DNA of 12,816 bases from a candidate division WWE3 bacterium (GCA_003564915.1 PXDX01000116.1:1-12816), one strand, 5' to 3'. Positions 1 through 6,903 are shown, counted from the first letter of the stretch. Notes: a model not told the origin generated them from the sequence alone. Program-made: numbers and translations.

Positions 1-787
1 ATGCGAAACTGAAACCATAACGACCAAAGACAAAAAACAAACATACTGCCCTAACAAGAACTGCCCTGCTCAATTAAAAGCGAATTTATTTCACTTTGCG
101 TCGCGCGGAGGAATGGATATTGAAGGAATGGGTAAAAAGACGGCAAATCTTCTGGTAGAGGAAGGTTTGATAAAGAACTTGGCCGACCTCTACAATCTCA
201 AAGTAGAAGAATTAATAAAACTGGAGGGGTTCGCGCAAAAATCAGCAGAAAACCTAATCGATCAAATCAAGAATAGCAGAAAAACTACTTTCTCATCTTT
301 CCTCTACGCCCTTGGAATCCCCCAAATAGGTGAGCGCGTGGCAAAAGTCATAGCACAGAACTATCGGGATATAAACTCTCTCTCCAAAGCCTCTGAGGAA
401 GAATTAGAGCAAATTCACGAAATAGGTCCGGAAATTGCCCATCAGATTACCGCCTTCTTTGATGCGGAGGAAAACAAGGAGATGGTTGAAAAGATGATTA
501 ATGCCGGATTAAGTATAGACAACCCGGATTATGCAAGGCAAGGAAAAAAAGATCTGTTTTTAGAGGGGAAAAAGTTTGCCTTTACCGGAGAACTGGAAAA
601 ATGGACCCGCAACGAAGCTAAACAGCTTGTTCAAAGATATGGTGGAAGAGTCACTACTTCAGTAAGCGGGGAGACGGATTATTTAGTCGTGGGGGAAAAT
701 CCGGGTTCAAAAGAACAAAAAGCCCGAGATATAGGCACAGAAATTCTAAATGAAGATGACTTCCAAAAGCTGATCGGGTCCGAATAG
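1..787 (+). CDS. ligA: NAD-dependent DNA ligase LigA, C-terminal part (5' end outside window)
   Basis: This gene seals nicks in DNA using NAD+, in replication and repair. Only the C-terminal 261 residues are present. The first full codon is at base 2 (Cys), and the frame stays open through an internal ATG at 113 that is not the real start. Visible parts are three of the four zinc-finger cysteines (the Cys at base 2, then CPNKNCPAQ), followed by the conserved HF.SRGGMDIEGMG stretch that opens the helix-hairpin-helix region. The repeated HhH motifs follow (LIKLEGFAQKSAENL, ELEQIHEIGPEIA). The BRCT domain fills roughly the last 80 residues (FAFTGELEKWTRNEA, YGGRV, DYLVVGENPGSK). The length after the second zinc cysteine closely matches that of E. 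coli LigA, so the C-terminus is complete. The adenylation and OB domains lie off the left edge. Confidence 0.97.
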   Translation, partial: CETETITTKDKKQTYCPNKNCPAQLKANLFHFASRGGMDIEGMGKKTANLLVEEGLIKNLADLYNLKVEELIKLEGFAQKSAENLIDQIKNSRKTTFSSFLYALGIPQIGERVAKVIAQNYRDINSLSKASEEELEQIHEIGPEIAHQITAFFDAEENKEMVEKMINAGLSIDNPDYARQGKKDLFLEGKKFAFTGELEKWTRNEAKQLVQRYGGRVTTSVSGETDYLVVGENPGSKEQKARDIGTEILNEDDFQKLIGSE

Positions 788-815
788 GGGAGATAGACTT
801 TCTCAATATCTCCCC
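787..815. terminator. Perfect 9-bp hairpin between convergent ligA and BON genes
   Basis: GGGGAGATA at 787-795 is repeated as its exact reverse complement TATCTCCCC at 807-815, with an 11-nt loop. It begins on the last base of the ligA stop codon and lies 15 bp past the end of the oppositely oriented BON gene, where a shared bidirectional terminator would sit. There is no T-tract on either side, so it is not a textbook intrinsic terminator. It could equally act as an mRNA 3'-end stabiliser. Confidence 0.5.
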
Positions 816-830
816 ATCGGTTATTGGAAT

Positions 831-1505
831 TTATGAGGAAGTAATAGTCAGCTGATCGACAACATCCACGACCCCGGCAGTATATCTGGCGGAATCATAA
901 GCTGCAGACCAGGCATTAAAAGAAGGTACGCTTCCGGAAATGGTCACGACCCCATTTGATACCCTAACGTTAACGTCTTCAGGATTTACCGCGACCTTTC
1001 TCTTTAGAGAATCTACTACATCAGTTGCAATATCCTTATCGATAAAGTCCTCTGTTGGTACAACCGCAAGTTGGTTGACCACATTAAGGACTCCTATTAC
1101 GTCTGACGTCAATTCCTCGGCACGAACCTTTTTCCAGAAAGAATCAACGGTACCTTCTAGGGTAACGACTCCTGCTTCGGCGGAAACATTAATATCAGTA
1201 GAGTCAATTGCGGGGTTCCAAAGTAAAACATTTGCTACGCTTGATTCTATTTCCGTATCTGTAAGCACTCCACCAGTAGCAGGGTATGAGACAGCGAGCT
1301 GGTTATCAACAGCGGTAACTCCCCAAACACTCCAAGCATCCGCTTCAGCAGCACGCTTTGCAGAAAAAGAAGGTACAGTACCTTCTAGGGTAACTTGACC
1401 GGCTGCATTAGCGCTTACCGTAATATCAGTGGAATCCACTTGAGCATCCCATACCAACTGATCCTTCACATCGTTGATGATTTGATCTTTAGTTCTTGTA
1501 GGCAT
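831..1505 (-). CDS. Cytoplasmic protein of three BON domains (OsmY-like fold, no signal peptide)
   Basis: The 224-residue protein is made almost entirely of three consecutive BON repeats (about residues 2-75, 76-152 and 153-224). Each shows the BON pattern: a charged helix (KDQIINDVKDQL, DTEIESSVANVL, DKDIATDVVDSLKRK), D..D(I/V).V, then the signature G.VTLEGTV or GVVTISGSV, a helix of alternating A/R/E residues and a final V..V.(N/D)QL strand. BON domains usually bind phospholipid or occur in osmotic-stress proteins such as OsmY. OsmY is periplasmic, but this protein starts MPTRTKDQ with no signal peptide or membrane segment, so it is predicted to be cytosolic. The cytosolic K+-binding protein Kbp is a known precedent for a BON protein in that compartment. 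The start is fixed by a full-length Shine-Dalgarno just upstream. It diverges from a response-regulator gene. The exact role is unknown. Confidence 0.88.
   Translation of the reverse strand: MPTRTKDQIINDVKDQLVWDAQVDSTDITVSANAAGQVTLEGTVPSFSAKRAAEADAWSVWGVTAVDNQLAVSYPATGGVLTDTEIESSVANVLLWNPAIDSTDINVSAEAGVVTLEGTVDSFWKKVRAEELTSDVIGVLNVVNQLAVVPTEDFIDKDIATDVVDSLKRKVAVNPEDVNVRVSNGVVTISGSVPSFNAWSAAYDSARYTAGVVDVVDQLTITSS
1151..1394. repeat. 16-bp direct DNA repeat between BON repeats 1 and 2
   Basis: The 16-mer TACCTTCTAGGGTAAC occurs at 1151-1166 and again at 1379-1394, 228 bp (76 codons) apart. On the coding strand both copies encode the BON signature VTLEGTV using identical codons. This suggests fairly recent duplication or gene conversion between the first two BON units. 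The third unit, which encodes VTISGSV, has diverged. Confidence 0.75.
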
Positions 1506-1510
1506 TTATT

Positions 1511-1520
1511 TCACCTCCTT
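1511..1520 (-). promoter_or_regulatory. Strong Shine-Dalgarno of the BON gene
   Basis: Read on the minus strand, AAGGAGGTGA lies 5 nt before the ATG at 1505. It is complementary to essentially the whole anti-Shine-Dalgarno tail of 16S rRNA and is the strongest ribosome-binding site in the window. It fixes the start and suggests high expression. Several neighbouring genes have no such site at all. Confidence 0.85.
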
Positions 1521-1551
1521 TAGTAAGAAATAACCTGTCATTATCTTCACT

Positions 1552-1563
1552 TTAGATATCTAA
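1552..1563. promoter_or_regulatory. 12-bp perfect palindrome in the BON / response-regulator divergent region
   Basis: TTAGATATCTAA is its own reverse complement. It sits in the 161-bp spacer between the divergent BON gene and the response-regulator gene, 47 bp upstream of the BON ATG. It is a candidate operator for a dimeric repressor or activator. The binding protein is unknown, and OmpR-family regulators more often use direct repeats. In AT-rich DNA a 12-bp palindrome can also arise by chance. Confidence 0.35.
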
Positions 1564-1641
1564 GATTAAACGAGATTATGAGCAAAGTTAAAGAATTGTA
1601 AGAATAAGAGCGGTTTTTTATAGTAAAATTAAAATGTAGGT

Positions 1642-1647
1642 TATAAT
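1642..1647 (+). promoter_or_regulatory. Consensus -10 box of the response-regulator gene
   Basis: A perfect TATAAT ends 19 nt before the ATG at 1667, so transcription would start near 1654 and leave a leader of about 13 nt. No good -35 is seen at 16-18 bp spacing. No Shine-Dalgarno is visible between the box and the ATG. Confidence 0.5.
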
Positions 1648-1666
1648 AAGTTCAAGATAAATCAAT

Positions 1667-2353
1667 ATGAAACGCTCGGAAAATATTCTAATCATTAACA
1701 GGGATCGCGAGTATAGAGAATATCTGGAAGATAGACTGCAAAGAGAGGGTTTCAAGGTTTACACCGCGAAAAGGACGCCCGAGGCATTTAAGAAAATGGA
1801 AAACAACGGAATTGACCTAATAATATCTGATTACTATTTGGACGATATGAGGGGTGAAAAATTCCACGAAGAAGTATCCACACTTTTCCCTGATATACCT
1901 ATAATTTTCATTAGCGAACGTGCAGACGAGGAAGCAATAGCAAATATTCTGGATAAACCATGTGCAGACTATATGGTTCAACCAATAGTTTTGGAGGAGC
2001 TTCTGGGAAGAATTACATCGTTTTTAAGAACGGAGTCCGAAACTCATAATCTTGGTATTCTCAAAGTAGGGGATCTTACATTGAATTCAAAAACTCATGA
2101 AGTATATCGAGGAAAGAAGTCTTTAGATCTCTCTCCAACAGAATTCAAACTGCTTAAATACATGATGCAGAATAAAGGAGTAGTTCTATCTAGGGAGATG
2201 CTTCTCTTAAAAGTATGGGGTTACTCAAAAGATATCTCTTCGAGAATAGCTGATGTCTATATAGGGTATCTGCGGAAAAAAGTAGATGGTGGTTCCAAAA
2301 AAAAGCTTATTGAAACGGTAACGGGTTTTGGTTATAGAATCAAGGATTCTTAA
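1667..2353 (+). CDS. OmpR/PhoB-type response regulator with degenerate receiver domain
   Basis: This is a 228-residue DNA-binding regulator with an N-terminal receiver domain (about 5-120) and a C-terminal winged helix (about 130-228). The latter shows LDLSPTEFKLLKYMM, a recognition-helix region DVYIGYLRKKV and the typical end TVTGFGYRI. The likely phosphoacceptor Asp55 (ISDYYL) is present. The other active-site positions are altered: the Mg-binding acidic pair is Asn11-Arg12 (IINRD), the switch Thr is Ser83 (FISER), and the invariant Lys before the cis-Pro is Gln105 (MVQPI). Loss of both the acidic pair and the Lys suggests it works without ordinary aspartyl phosphorylation. No histidine kinase gene is adjacent. 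Promoter position suggests a very short leader. The target genes are unknown; the flanking BON and baeRF genes are candidates. Confidence 0.92.
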   Translation: MKRSENILIINRDREYREYLEDRLQREGFKVYTAKRTPEAFKKMENNGIDLIISDYYLDDMRGEKFHEEVSTLFPDIPIIFISERADEEAIANILDKPCADYMVQPIVLEELLGRITSFLRTESETHNLGILKVGDLTLNSKTHEVYRGKKSLDLSPTEFKLLKYMMQNKGVVLSREMLLLKVWGYSKDISSRIADVYIGYLRKKVDGGSKKKLIETVTGFGYRIKDS

Positions 2354-2377
2354 AATATCAAAAGGGTTTTCTTTTCC

Positions 2378-3559
2378 CTAATATCTCAAGATTGCCGCCA
2401 TACCGCATTCTGTAGACAAACGATCTGATTCAAAAGCTAAAACTCTACCACCAGAAAGCAAAACATTTACGATGGCGTAATTTACCAGATCATAAGTATT
2501 GTAGTCCCTTTCCGAAAGTGGTCCATCCAACCCTTTTTCAGGATCAAAAGAGCCCCAAAGTGTGATTTTAGGATCAACGAACAAAATTTCGATCCTATTC
2601 TCAAAAGATGCACGAACGACTTCAGATAAATCCTCCGCTGTCTCTTTCAATGCTTTATGCTCTTTATAGTGTTCCAGCAACGTTTCCTTTCGTTCCTCAA
2701 TGCTTTTCTTCACTATCTCCCACGCACCTTTTAAGATCTCCTTAGGGCTCTTTTTAGCCGGACTTCCCTCAACAAACTTATGACTGATCTTTGAATACTT
2801 TGAATATTTCATAAACGCATCATACAGTCTTCTTTCGGATGCTAAGATCAAAAGTTGCAGATAGGGATCTTCCTCCTTCCCCACAACCCGACGCAGAGCC
2901 TTATCCACCTCATCAACAAAGACTTTGGTCTGCTCATCGATCATAGTATCCCTTGTACCGTGACCGTGAGGGCTTCTGACAGGAGGGCTCCCGATTGCTC
3001 CGGACCCTACGGTATGGGTTTTCCTATGCTTTTCGGTGTCATGTACTCGTAAGATATCTTCAAGATCCTCAGGCAAAATTAAAGGGTCAAGTTTTTGCCA
3101 GTTTTTATTCACACCTCTGTACAGATCAACGTTCTTGTAACTTAGACTTAGAACATAGTATCTCTGCTCATCAAGCAAGTAGGGGGTTAGGGCTTTGACA
3201 TTTGGTCTATTGGAAATATAGAATTGGGTTTCTACTTCATCGGAAATTTTTATCTCCTCTAAATAATCCTCGGATCGAAAAAGACCTAAACCATTTTGCT
3301 GCTCCTTCCAGTATTCAAGATCCTTCTGAATATCCCACAAAGGTCTCAGAAGCTCCTTGGTTTCGGATTTTTTAAAACCCGCTCCATCCAAGAAATCCTC
3401 AATATCGCTCAAAGTGTTTTTAAGTTTTATGCGAGACTTCTCATTCTCATCCCAGACAGGACTGGTTTTAAGATAAAGACTTATGACGGGCGGCTTAGTT
3501 TTCCTCTTGAGAAAATTTTCCACCATCTTTTTGGGATTATTTTGTTTAAGAAAATCCAT
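2378..3559 (-). CDS. Bacterial/archaeal eRF1-like release-factor family protein (baeRF)
   Basis: The 393-residue soluble protein resembles baeRF proteins, bacterial relatives of archaeal/eukaryotic release factor eRF1 and Pelota. They are predicted, not proven, to act at the ribosome in rescue or stress. Signs include an N-terminal VISLYLKTSP followed by RIKLKN, the GLGLFRSEDYLEE strand-turn, and YYVLSLSYKNVDLYRGV. A Gly/His-rich loop (residues 184-202, GSGAIGSPP then HGHGTRD) lies where eRF1 carries GGQ. It is followed by a helix (DEQTKVFVDEVDKAL), and a C-terminal L7Ae/Pelota-like domain ends in the family-typical GMAAILRY. A canonical GGQ is absent. The domain layout most resembles the family-3 type, but I cannot fix the family number. 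It converges on the response-regulator gene with 24 bp between stop codons. A -10-like box lies just upstream of its ATG. Confidence 0.8.
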   Translation of the reverse strand: MDFLKQNNPKKMVENFLKRKTKPPVISLYLKTSPVWDENEKSRIKLKNTLSDIEDFLDGAGFKKSETKELLRPLWDIQKDLEYWKEQQNGLGLFRSEDYLEEIKISDEVETQFYISNRPNVKALTPYLLDEQRYYVLSLSYKNVDLYRGVNKNWQKLDPLILPEDLEDILRVHDTEKHRKTHTVGSGAIGSPPVRSPHGHGTRDTMIDEQTKVFVDEVDKALRRVVGKEEDPYLQLLILASERRLYDAFMKYSKYSKISHKFVEGSPAKKSPKEILKGAWEIVKKSIEERKETLLEHYKEHKALKETAEDLSEVVRASFENRIEILFVDPKITLWGSFDPEKGLDGPLSERDYNTYDLVNYAIVNVLLSGGRVLAFESDRLSTECGMAAILRY

Positions 3560-3577
3560 TCAATTTAATATATTGAA
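3559..3577 (-). promoter_or_regulatory. -10-like box inside an inverted repeat at the baeRF start
   Basis: On the minus strand TATATT (3572-3567) ends 7 nt before the ATG, placing transcription start at about 3560, one base from the start codon. The box lies within an inverted repeat, TTCAAT (3559-3564) and ATTGAA (3572-3577). No convincing -35 or Shine-Dalgarno is seen. The repeat could be an operator that covers the promoter. Confidence 0.35.
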
Positions 3578-3637
3578 CCAAGGATTTAAAGAAGTTTTAA
3601 ATAAGATGTATGAATTAGGTAAAAATAAGCTTCTCTT

Positions 3638-3665
3638 ATATCCTAAGTTGATATTACAAGGATAT
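3638..3665. repeat. 7-bp inverted repeat between divergent baeRF and xseA promoters
   Basis: ATATCCT (3638-3644) and AGGATAT (3659-3665) are exact reverse complements separated by 14 nt. The right arm also forms the start of the palindrome GGATATCC (3660-3667). It lies mid-way in the 168-bp spacer between divergent genes, where a shared operator could sit. The spacer shows no small gene. Confidence 0.4.
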
Positions 3666-3713
3666 CCAAATAAAAATTGGGATTCTATTACCATAATCAA
3701 TAGAATTCCCGTG

Positions 3714-3719
3714 TATAAT
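3714..3719 (+). promoter_or_regulatory. Consensus -10 box of xseA, near-leaderless
   Basis: A perfect TATAAT preceded directly by TG ends 8 nt before the ATG at 3728. A start 7 nt after the box would fall at 3726, leaving a leader of 0-2 nt. No Shine-Dalgarno precedes the ATG, and the -35 region is poor. Confidence 0.55.
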
Positions 3720-3727
3720 AAACTGAC

Positions 3728-5065
3728 ATGGAAAACGAAAAAGAAAGCTTTCAGGATAGGGTTCTAACAGTAAGCGAATATCTGGATCTAATCAGCGAAT
3801 ATATCAAACCTTTGAATTTCAGTATTATGGGCGAAGTCAGTTCTGTTTCAGATCGGGCCGGCGGCACAATATTTTTCTCTGTTTCCGACGAGGAAGAACA
3901 AGCAGTAATGGACTGTGTGATCTGGCGCCACATTTACAAAAATCTGGGGTTCAAGCTAGAAGAGGGAATGCAGATAAAGATCAGCGGTTACCCCAACATA
4001 TACAAGCCTCGCGGAAAATTCTCTTACGTAGCGGAATCTATAATTCCCACCGGAGAAGGAGCCTTATTAAAAGCTTTTGAGGAATTAAAGAAAAAACTTC
4101 AAAAAGAGGGCTGGTTTGCCCCGGAAAGAAAAAGGGATCTACCTCCTTATATATCAAAAGTAGGCCTTATCACAGCGGATAATAGTGATGCTAAAAAGGA
4201 CTTTGAAACTCATTTAGGGAGTTTTGGAACAACGGTCTATTTTGCAGATGTAAGGGTGGAGGGTTTTAAAGCCGTAGAAAATATAACCAGGGCCATCAAG
4301 TTTTTTAATGAAACCCCATTGGATGTGGAGTTACTTGTTCTTACAAGAGGAGGCGGTAGTCTTGAAAGTCTGCAAGCCTTTAATTCGGAGGGTGTTGCCC
4401 GAGCCGTCTACTCCTCAAAGATACCGGTTCTGTCAGCAATAGGGCACGAGCGTGATGTAACCATTGCCGATATGGTTGCTGATGTTAGAGGATCTACTCC
4501 AACCGATGCAGGAAAAATAGTGTCCAAGGACTGGAGAGAAGCTGATCAAAAAATTCGGCTTGTTGAAAAGAATATCATGGATGCCTACAGTAGAAATCTT
4601 ATGGAAACACGCGATTATCTGAGAACTCAAGGTGAGTGGATGTTAATGTCTTTCCAACAACAATTATCAAAGGAAAAAGCTCTCTTAAGAGAAGGAGGGC
4701 AGAAGCTCTTTATGAACTTCAGAAATATTTTTCATAGATTTGGAAGCCTTAGAAACGAATTCGAAACGAACCTCCTAAGATATAAAAACAAGTTTGAAGA
4801 AAAGAGAGCTTATCTTAGATCCATAGAATTTACTGTCATAAGGGAAAGCGAATTCCTTATAAAAAGATCTGGAGAAAGAATAGATAGGCTGCAAGCGCTG
4901 CTGGAATCCGTAGATCCACAAAAGAGACTTGAACAGGGCTACACTATAACCAAAAACCGAGAAGGAAGTGTTGTAAAAACAATAGAAGGTCTTAGTGAGG
5001 GTGATATACTAAGGACACGATTCTCCAACGGAAAAACCGAATCGAAGATCAAAAAGATTAATTAA
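3728..5065 (+). CDS. xseA: Exodeoxyribonuclease VII large subunit
   Basis: This is the catalytic subunit of exonuclease VII, which degrades single-stranded DNA from both ends during repair and recombination, in complex with several XseB subunits. The 445 residues match the family's length. In order there is an N-terminal OB fold (about 12-110: LTVSEYLDLI, FSIMGEVSSV, TIFFSVSDE, GYPNIYKPRGKFSY), the linker EGWFAPERKRDLPPYISKVGLIT, and the catalytic domain with LTRGGGSLESLQAFNSEGVA (residues 205-224). The conserved AIGHERDVTIADMVADVRG.TPTDA stretch follows, then a long helical coiled-coil region (about 270-400) that in the family binds XseB. The family's usual GHE(T/H)D appears as GHERD. The start is supported by the -10 box directly upstream and by homology beginning at LTVSEY. 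xseB follows after 17 nt, so the two form an operon. Confidence 0.96.
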   Translation: MENEKESFQDRVLTVSEYLDLISEYIKPLNFSIMGEVSSVSDRAGGTIFFSVSDEEEQAVMDCVIWRHIYKNLGFKLEEGMQIKISGYPNIYKPRGKFSYVAESIIPTGEGALLKAFEELKKKLQKEGWFAPERKRDLPPYISKVGLITADNSDAKKDFETHLGSFGTTVYFADVRVEGFKAVENITRAIKFFNETPLDVELLVLTRGGGSLESLQAFNSEGVARAVYSSKIPVLSAIGHERDVTIADMVADVRGSTPTDAGKIVSKDWREADQKIRLVEKNIMDAYSRNLMETRDYLRTQGEWMLMSFQQQLSKEKALLREGGQKLFMNFRNIFHRFGSLRNEFETNLLRYKNKFEEKRAYLRSIEFTVIRESEFLIKRSGERIDRLQALLESVDPQKRLEQGYTITKNREGSVVKTIEGLSEGDILRTRFSNGKTESKIKKIN

Positions 5066-5072
5066 ATTTAAG

Positions 5073-5077
5073 AAAGG
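5073..5077 (+). promoter_or_regulatory. Shine-Dalgarno of xseB
   Basis: AAAGG lies 5 nt before the xseB ATG at 5083, inside the 17-nt gap after xseA. An operon-internal gene thus carries an ordinary ribosome-binding site while its upstream partner xseA does not. Confidence 0.65.
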
Positions 5078-5082
5078 TTAGA

Positions 5083-5373
5083 ATGACCACAAAGAACACA
5101 AAGAAAAAGAAAAAAGACGATTTTGATTTCAAGAAAGCGGTTGAGAGATTAGAGGAAATTAATCGATGGTTTCAGGAAGAAGACATTGATCTGGACGAAG
5201 GCTTGGAAAAATTAAAAGAAGGCAAAAAGTTAATCGGCAAGTGTCAAAAACGATTAAACGAGGCTGAGAACGAATTCATAGATGTAAAAAAGGAGCTGGA
5301 AGACATTTCCGACAATGACGACATAGACTTTGACTCGCTTGAGGATGGAGAGCTCTTTGATTACGAAGAGTAA
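5083..5373 (+). CDS. xseB: Exodeoxyribonuclease VII small subunit
   Basis: This is the small helical regulatory subunit of exonuclease VII; several copies bind one XseA. The 96-residue protein has the family's two-helix hairpin: FDFKKAVERLEEINRWFQ, then the conserved turn EDIDLDEGLEKLKEGKKLI, then a second helix CQKRLNEAENEF. The N-terminus (TTKNTKKKKKDD) is strongly basic. The last 20 or so residues are strongly acidic (DNDDIDFDSLEDGELFDYEE), an extension beyond the usual core. The start follows a Shine-Dalgarno and lies 17 nt after xseA, so the two are almost certainly co-transcribed. The gene converges on pyk with 74 bp between; I see no clear terminator there. Confidence 0.95.
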   Translation: MTTKNTKKKKKDDFDFKKAVERLEEINRWFQEEDIDLDEGLEKLKEGKKLIGKCQKRLNEAENEFIDVKKELEDISDNDDIDFDSLEDGELFDYEE

Positions 5374-5447
5374 TTTCCCTATTTAAGTTTTTATTACCAT
5401 GTACCGGAAAAACCACTAGAAAAGGAATGACTTAGACTACACAATGA

Positions 5448-6896
5448 TCAGGATAAGGTCAACACGGACAGGGAGTTGGTATTACCGGGATCGTTCAGCC
5501 TTCTTCCGTGTACAAATAGAACCGTTTCTCCATCTTTCAACAAAGCTTTCTTTTTCAAAAGATCCATTAAGATATCGGGACTAAAGAAACTTTCTTCTTC
5601 CATTGCGACCATGACCGGGATGACTCCGTAGCTTAAAGAAAGCTCTCTAACGGTGCTGATCTTATCGCTGAGAGCCAGGATAGGAATTTTCGGTCGATGG
5701 GATGAGAAAACCCTAGCCGTATAACCTGTCTCCGTTCCTACAATAAGCTTGGAAATATTAACTCCACTAAAGGGTTCCAACATGCTCAGAGCCGATTTGA
5801 CAACAGCATAGGTTTGATCCAAAGAATCGGGCAAATGTTCTACACCAAGAAAATCTTGCATTTCATTGAACGATGTAGTGCGATCCATAATCTTTACGGC
5901 CTCAACCGGATATTTTCCTACTGCTGTCTCCTCTGATAATAAAAGAGCGTCTGCGCGGTCATAAACCGCATTGGCGATATCAGCTATCTCCGCGCGACTC
6001 GGTGTGCGGCGCTCTATCATGGACTGAAGCATCTGAGTTGCTACTATGACCGGCTTTGAAGCATCCCGACACTTATTGATAATAACTTTTTGGTAATAAG
6101 GGATCTTTTCGGGAGGAGTTTCTATACCCAAATCCCCTCGAGCTATCATGATTCCATCCGCATCCGAAATGATCTCGTTAATATTATCCAAACCTGACTG
6201 GTTTTCAATCTTAGCAATTATCTTTGTTCTGACCGAGTGGTTCCCCAGAACTTCTCTAAGAAAATCTATATCCTGCCCCGAACGAACAAATGAAAGAGCA
6301 ATAAAATCTATATCCGTATCCTGAAGATTTTTTATAATATTAAGATCCTTTTCGCCCAGTGTAGGAAGTGTATTCTCTTTTCCTACCAAATTCAGGCTTT
6401 TATTGGATTGTATGGTTACATCAGAAAGAGCCTTAATCTCCATAACTCCGTCTTTTACTTTTGATACTACCTCAAAGGGATGCAGACCATCCTCTATGCT
6501 GAAATTATCTCCTTTATCCATGCCGGCTAGAAGTTTGGGTTCCGAAACGATGATCGCATTTTTTCCTGTTTTTTTGGTACTTTTAAAGTTGCGGTCCCTG
6601 TTTGCAGTAAGAATAGCTTTATCACCTTCCTTCATGCTAAAACTTTTATCCTGCGGCGTCCCGATCCTTATCTCCGGACCCTGAAGATCCAACATTACTC
6701 CAACCGTTCCGAAACGGCTTTTACCCGTATTACGTACCTTCTCTATCCTCTCCAAGTGCCAATCCAAGGTATTGTGTTTGGTATTGAAACGGAAAATATC
6801 CACTCCGGCCTCAACCATTGAATTTATTTTCTCGTCCGACTCGGTTGCGGGTCCCAGAGTAGCAACTATTTTGGTTAATCTTGAGAATTTGGGCAC
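5448..6896 (-). CDS. pyk: Pyruvate kinase with altered K+ site
   Basis: It makes ATP and pyruvate from phosphoenolpyruvate and ADP, the last step of glycolysis. The 482 residues carry the full family layout: RLTKIVATLGPATES at the N-terminus, a B domain (about 80-170), the catalytic Lys229 and Glu231 (IIAKIENQ), ARGDLGIETP, and the signature ATQMLQSMIERRTPSRAEIADIAN. LLLSEETAVGKYPVEAV and a normal C-terminal allosteric-type domain follow. The monovalent-cation site is unusual. The usual N-F-S-H is N38-T-K-H, placing Lys40 where a K+-binding Ser normally sits. The usual DTKGPEIRTG is DLQGPEIRIG, with Leu71, Gln72 and Ile78. This pattern resembles K+-independent enzymes, except that Glu75 is kept. 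GTG start. An extended -10 box lies directly upstream, and the promoter is divergent from the Y-family polymerase gene. Confidence 0.96.
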   Translation of the reverse strand: MPKFSRLTKIVATLGPATESDEKINSMVEAGVDIFRFNTKHNTLDWHLERIEKVRNTGKSRFGTVGVMLDLQGPEIRIGTPQDKSFSMKEGDKAILTANRDRNFKSTKKTGKNAIIVSEPKLLAGMDKGDNFSIEDGLHPFEVVSKVKDGVMEIKALSDVTIQSNKSLNLVGKENTLPTLGEKDLNIIKNLQDTDIDFIALSFVRSGQDIDFLREVLGNHSVRTKIIAKIENQSGLDNINEIISDADGIMIARGDLGIETPPEKIPYYQKVIINKCRDASKPVIVATQMLQSMIERRTPSRAEIADIANAVYDRADALLLSEETAVGKYPVEAVKIMDRTTSFNEMQDFLGVEHLPDSLDQTYAVVKSALSMLEPFSGVNISKLIVGTETGYTARVFSSHRPKIPILALSDKISTVRELSLSYGVIPVMVAMEEESFFSPDILMDLLKKKALLKDGETVLFVHGRRLNDPGNTNSLSVLTLS

Positions 6897-6903
6897 TAAT
6901 TAA

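Noticed and set aside
940..1398. A 152-residue open frame on the plus strand
   Set aside because: It is antisense to the BON gene, rich in Ser and Thr as expected from reverse reading of that gene, and has no recognisable domain.
2354..2377. Possible terminator between the regulator and baeRF stop codons
   Set aside because: Only AGGG and CCCT can pair around a 9-nt loop, and there is no T-tract after it, so the support is too weak.
3483..3767. A 94-residue plus-strand frame crossing the baeRF start and the xseA start
   Set aside because: It overlaps the N-termini of two well-supported genes in other frames, has no family features and no ribosome-binding site.
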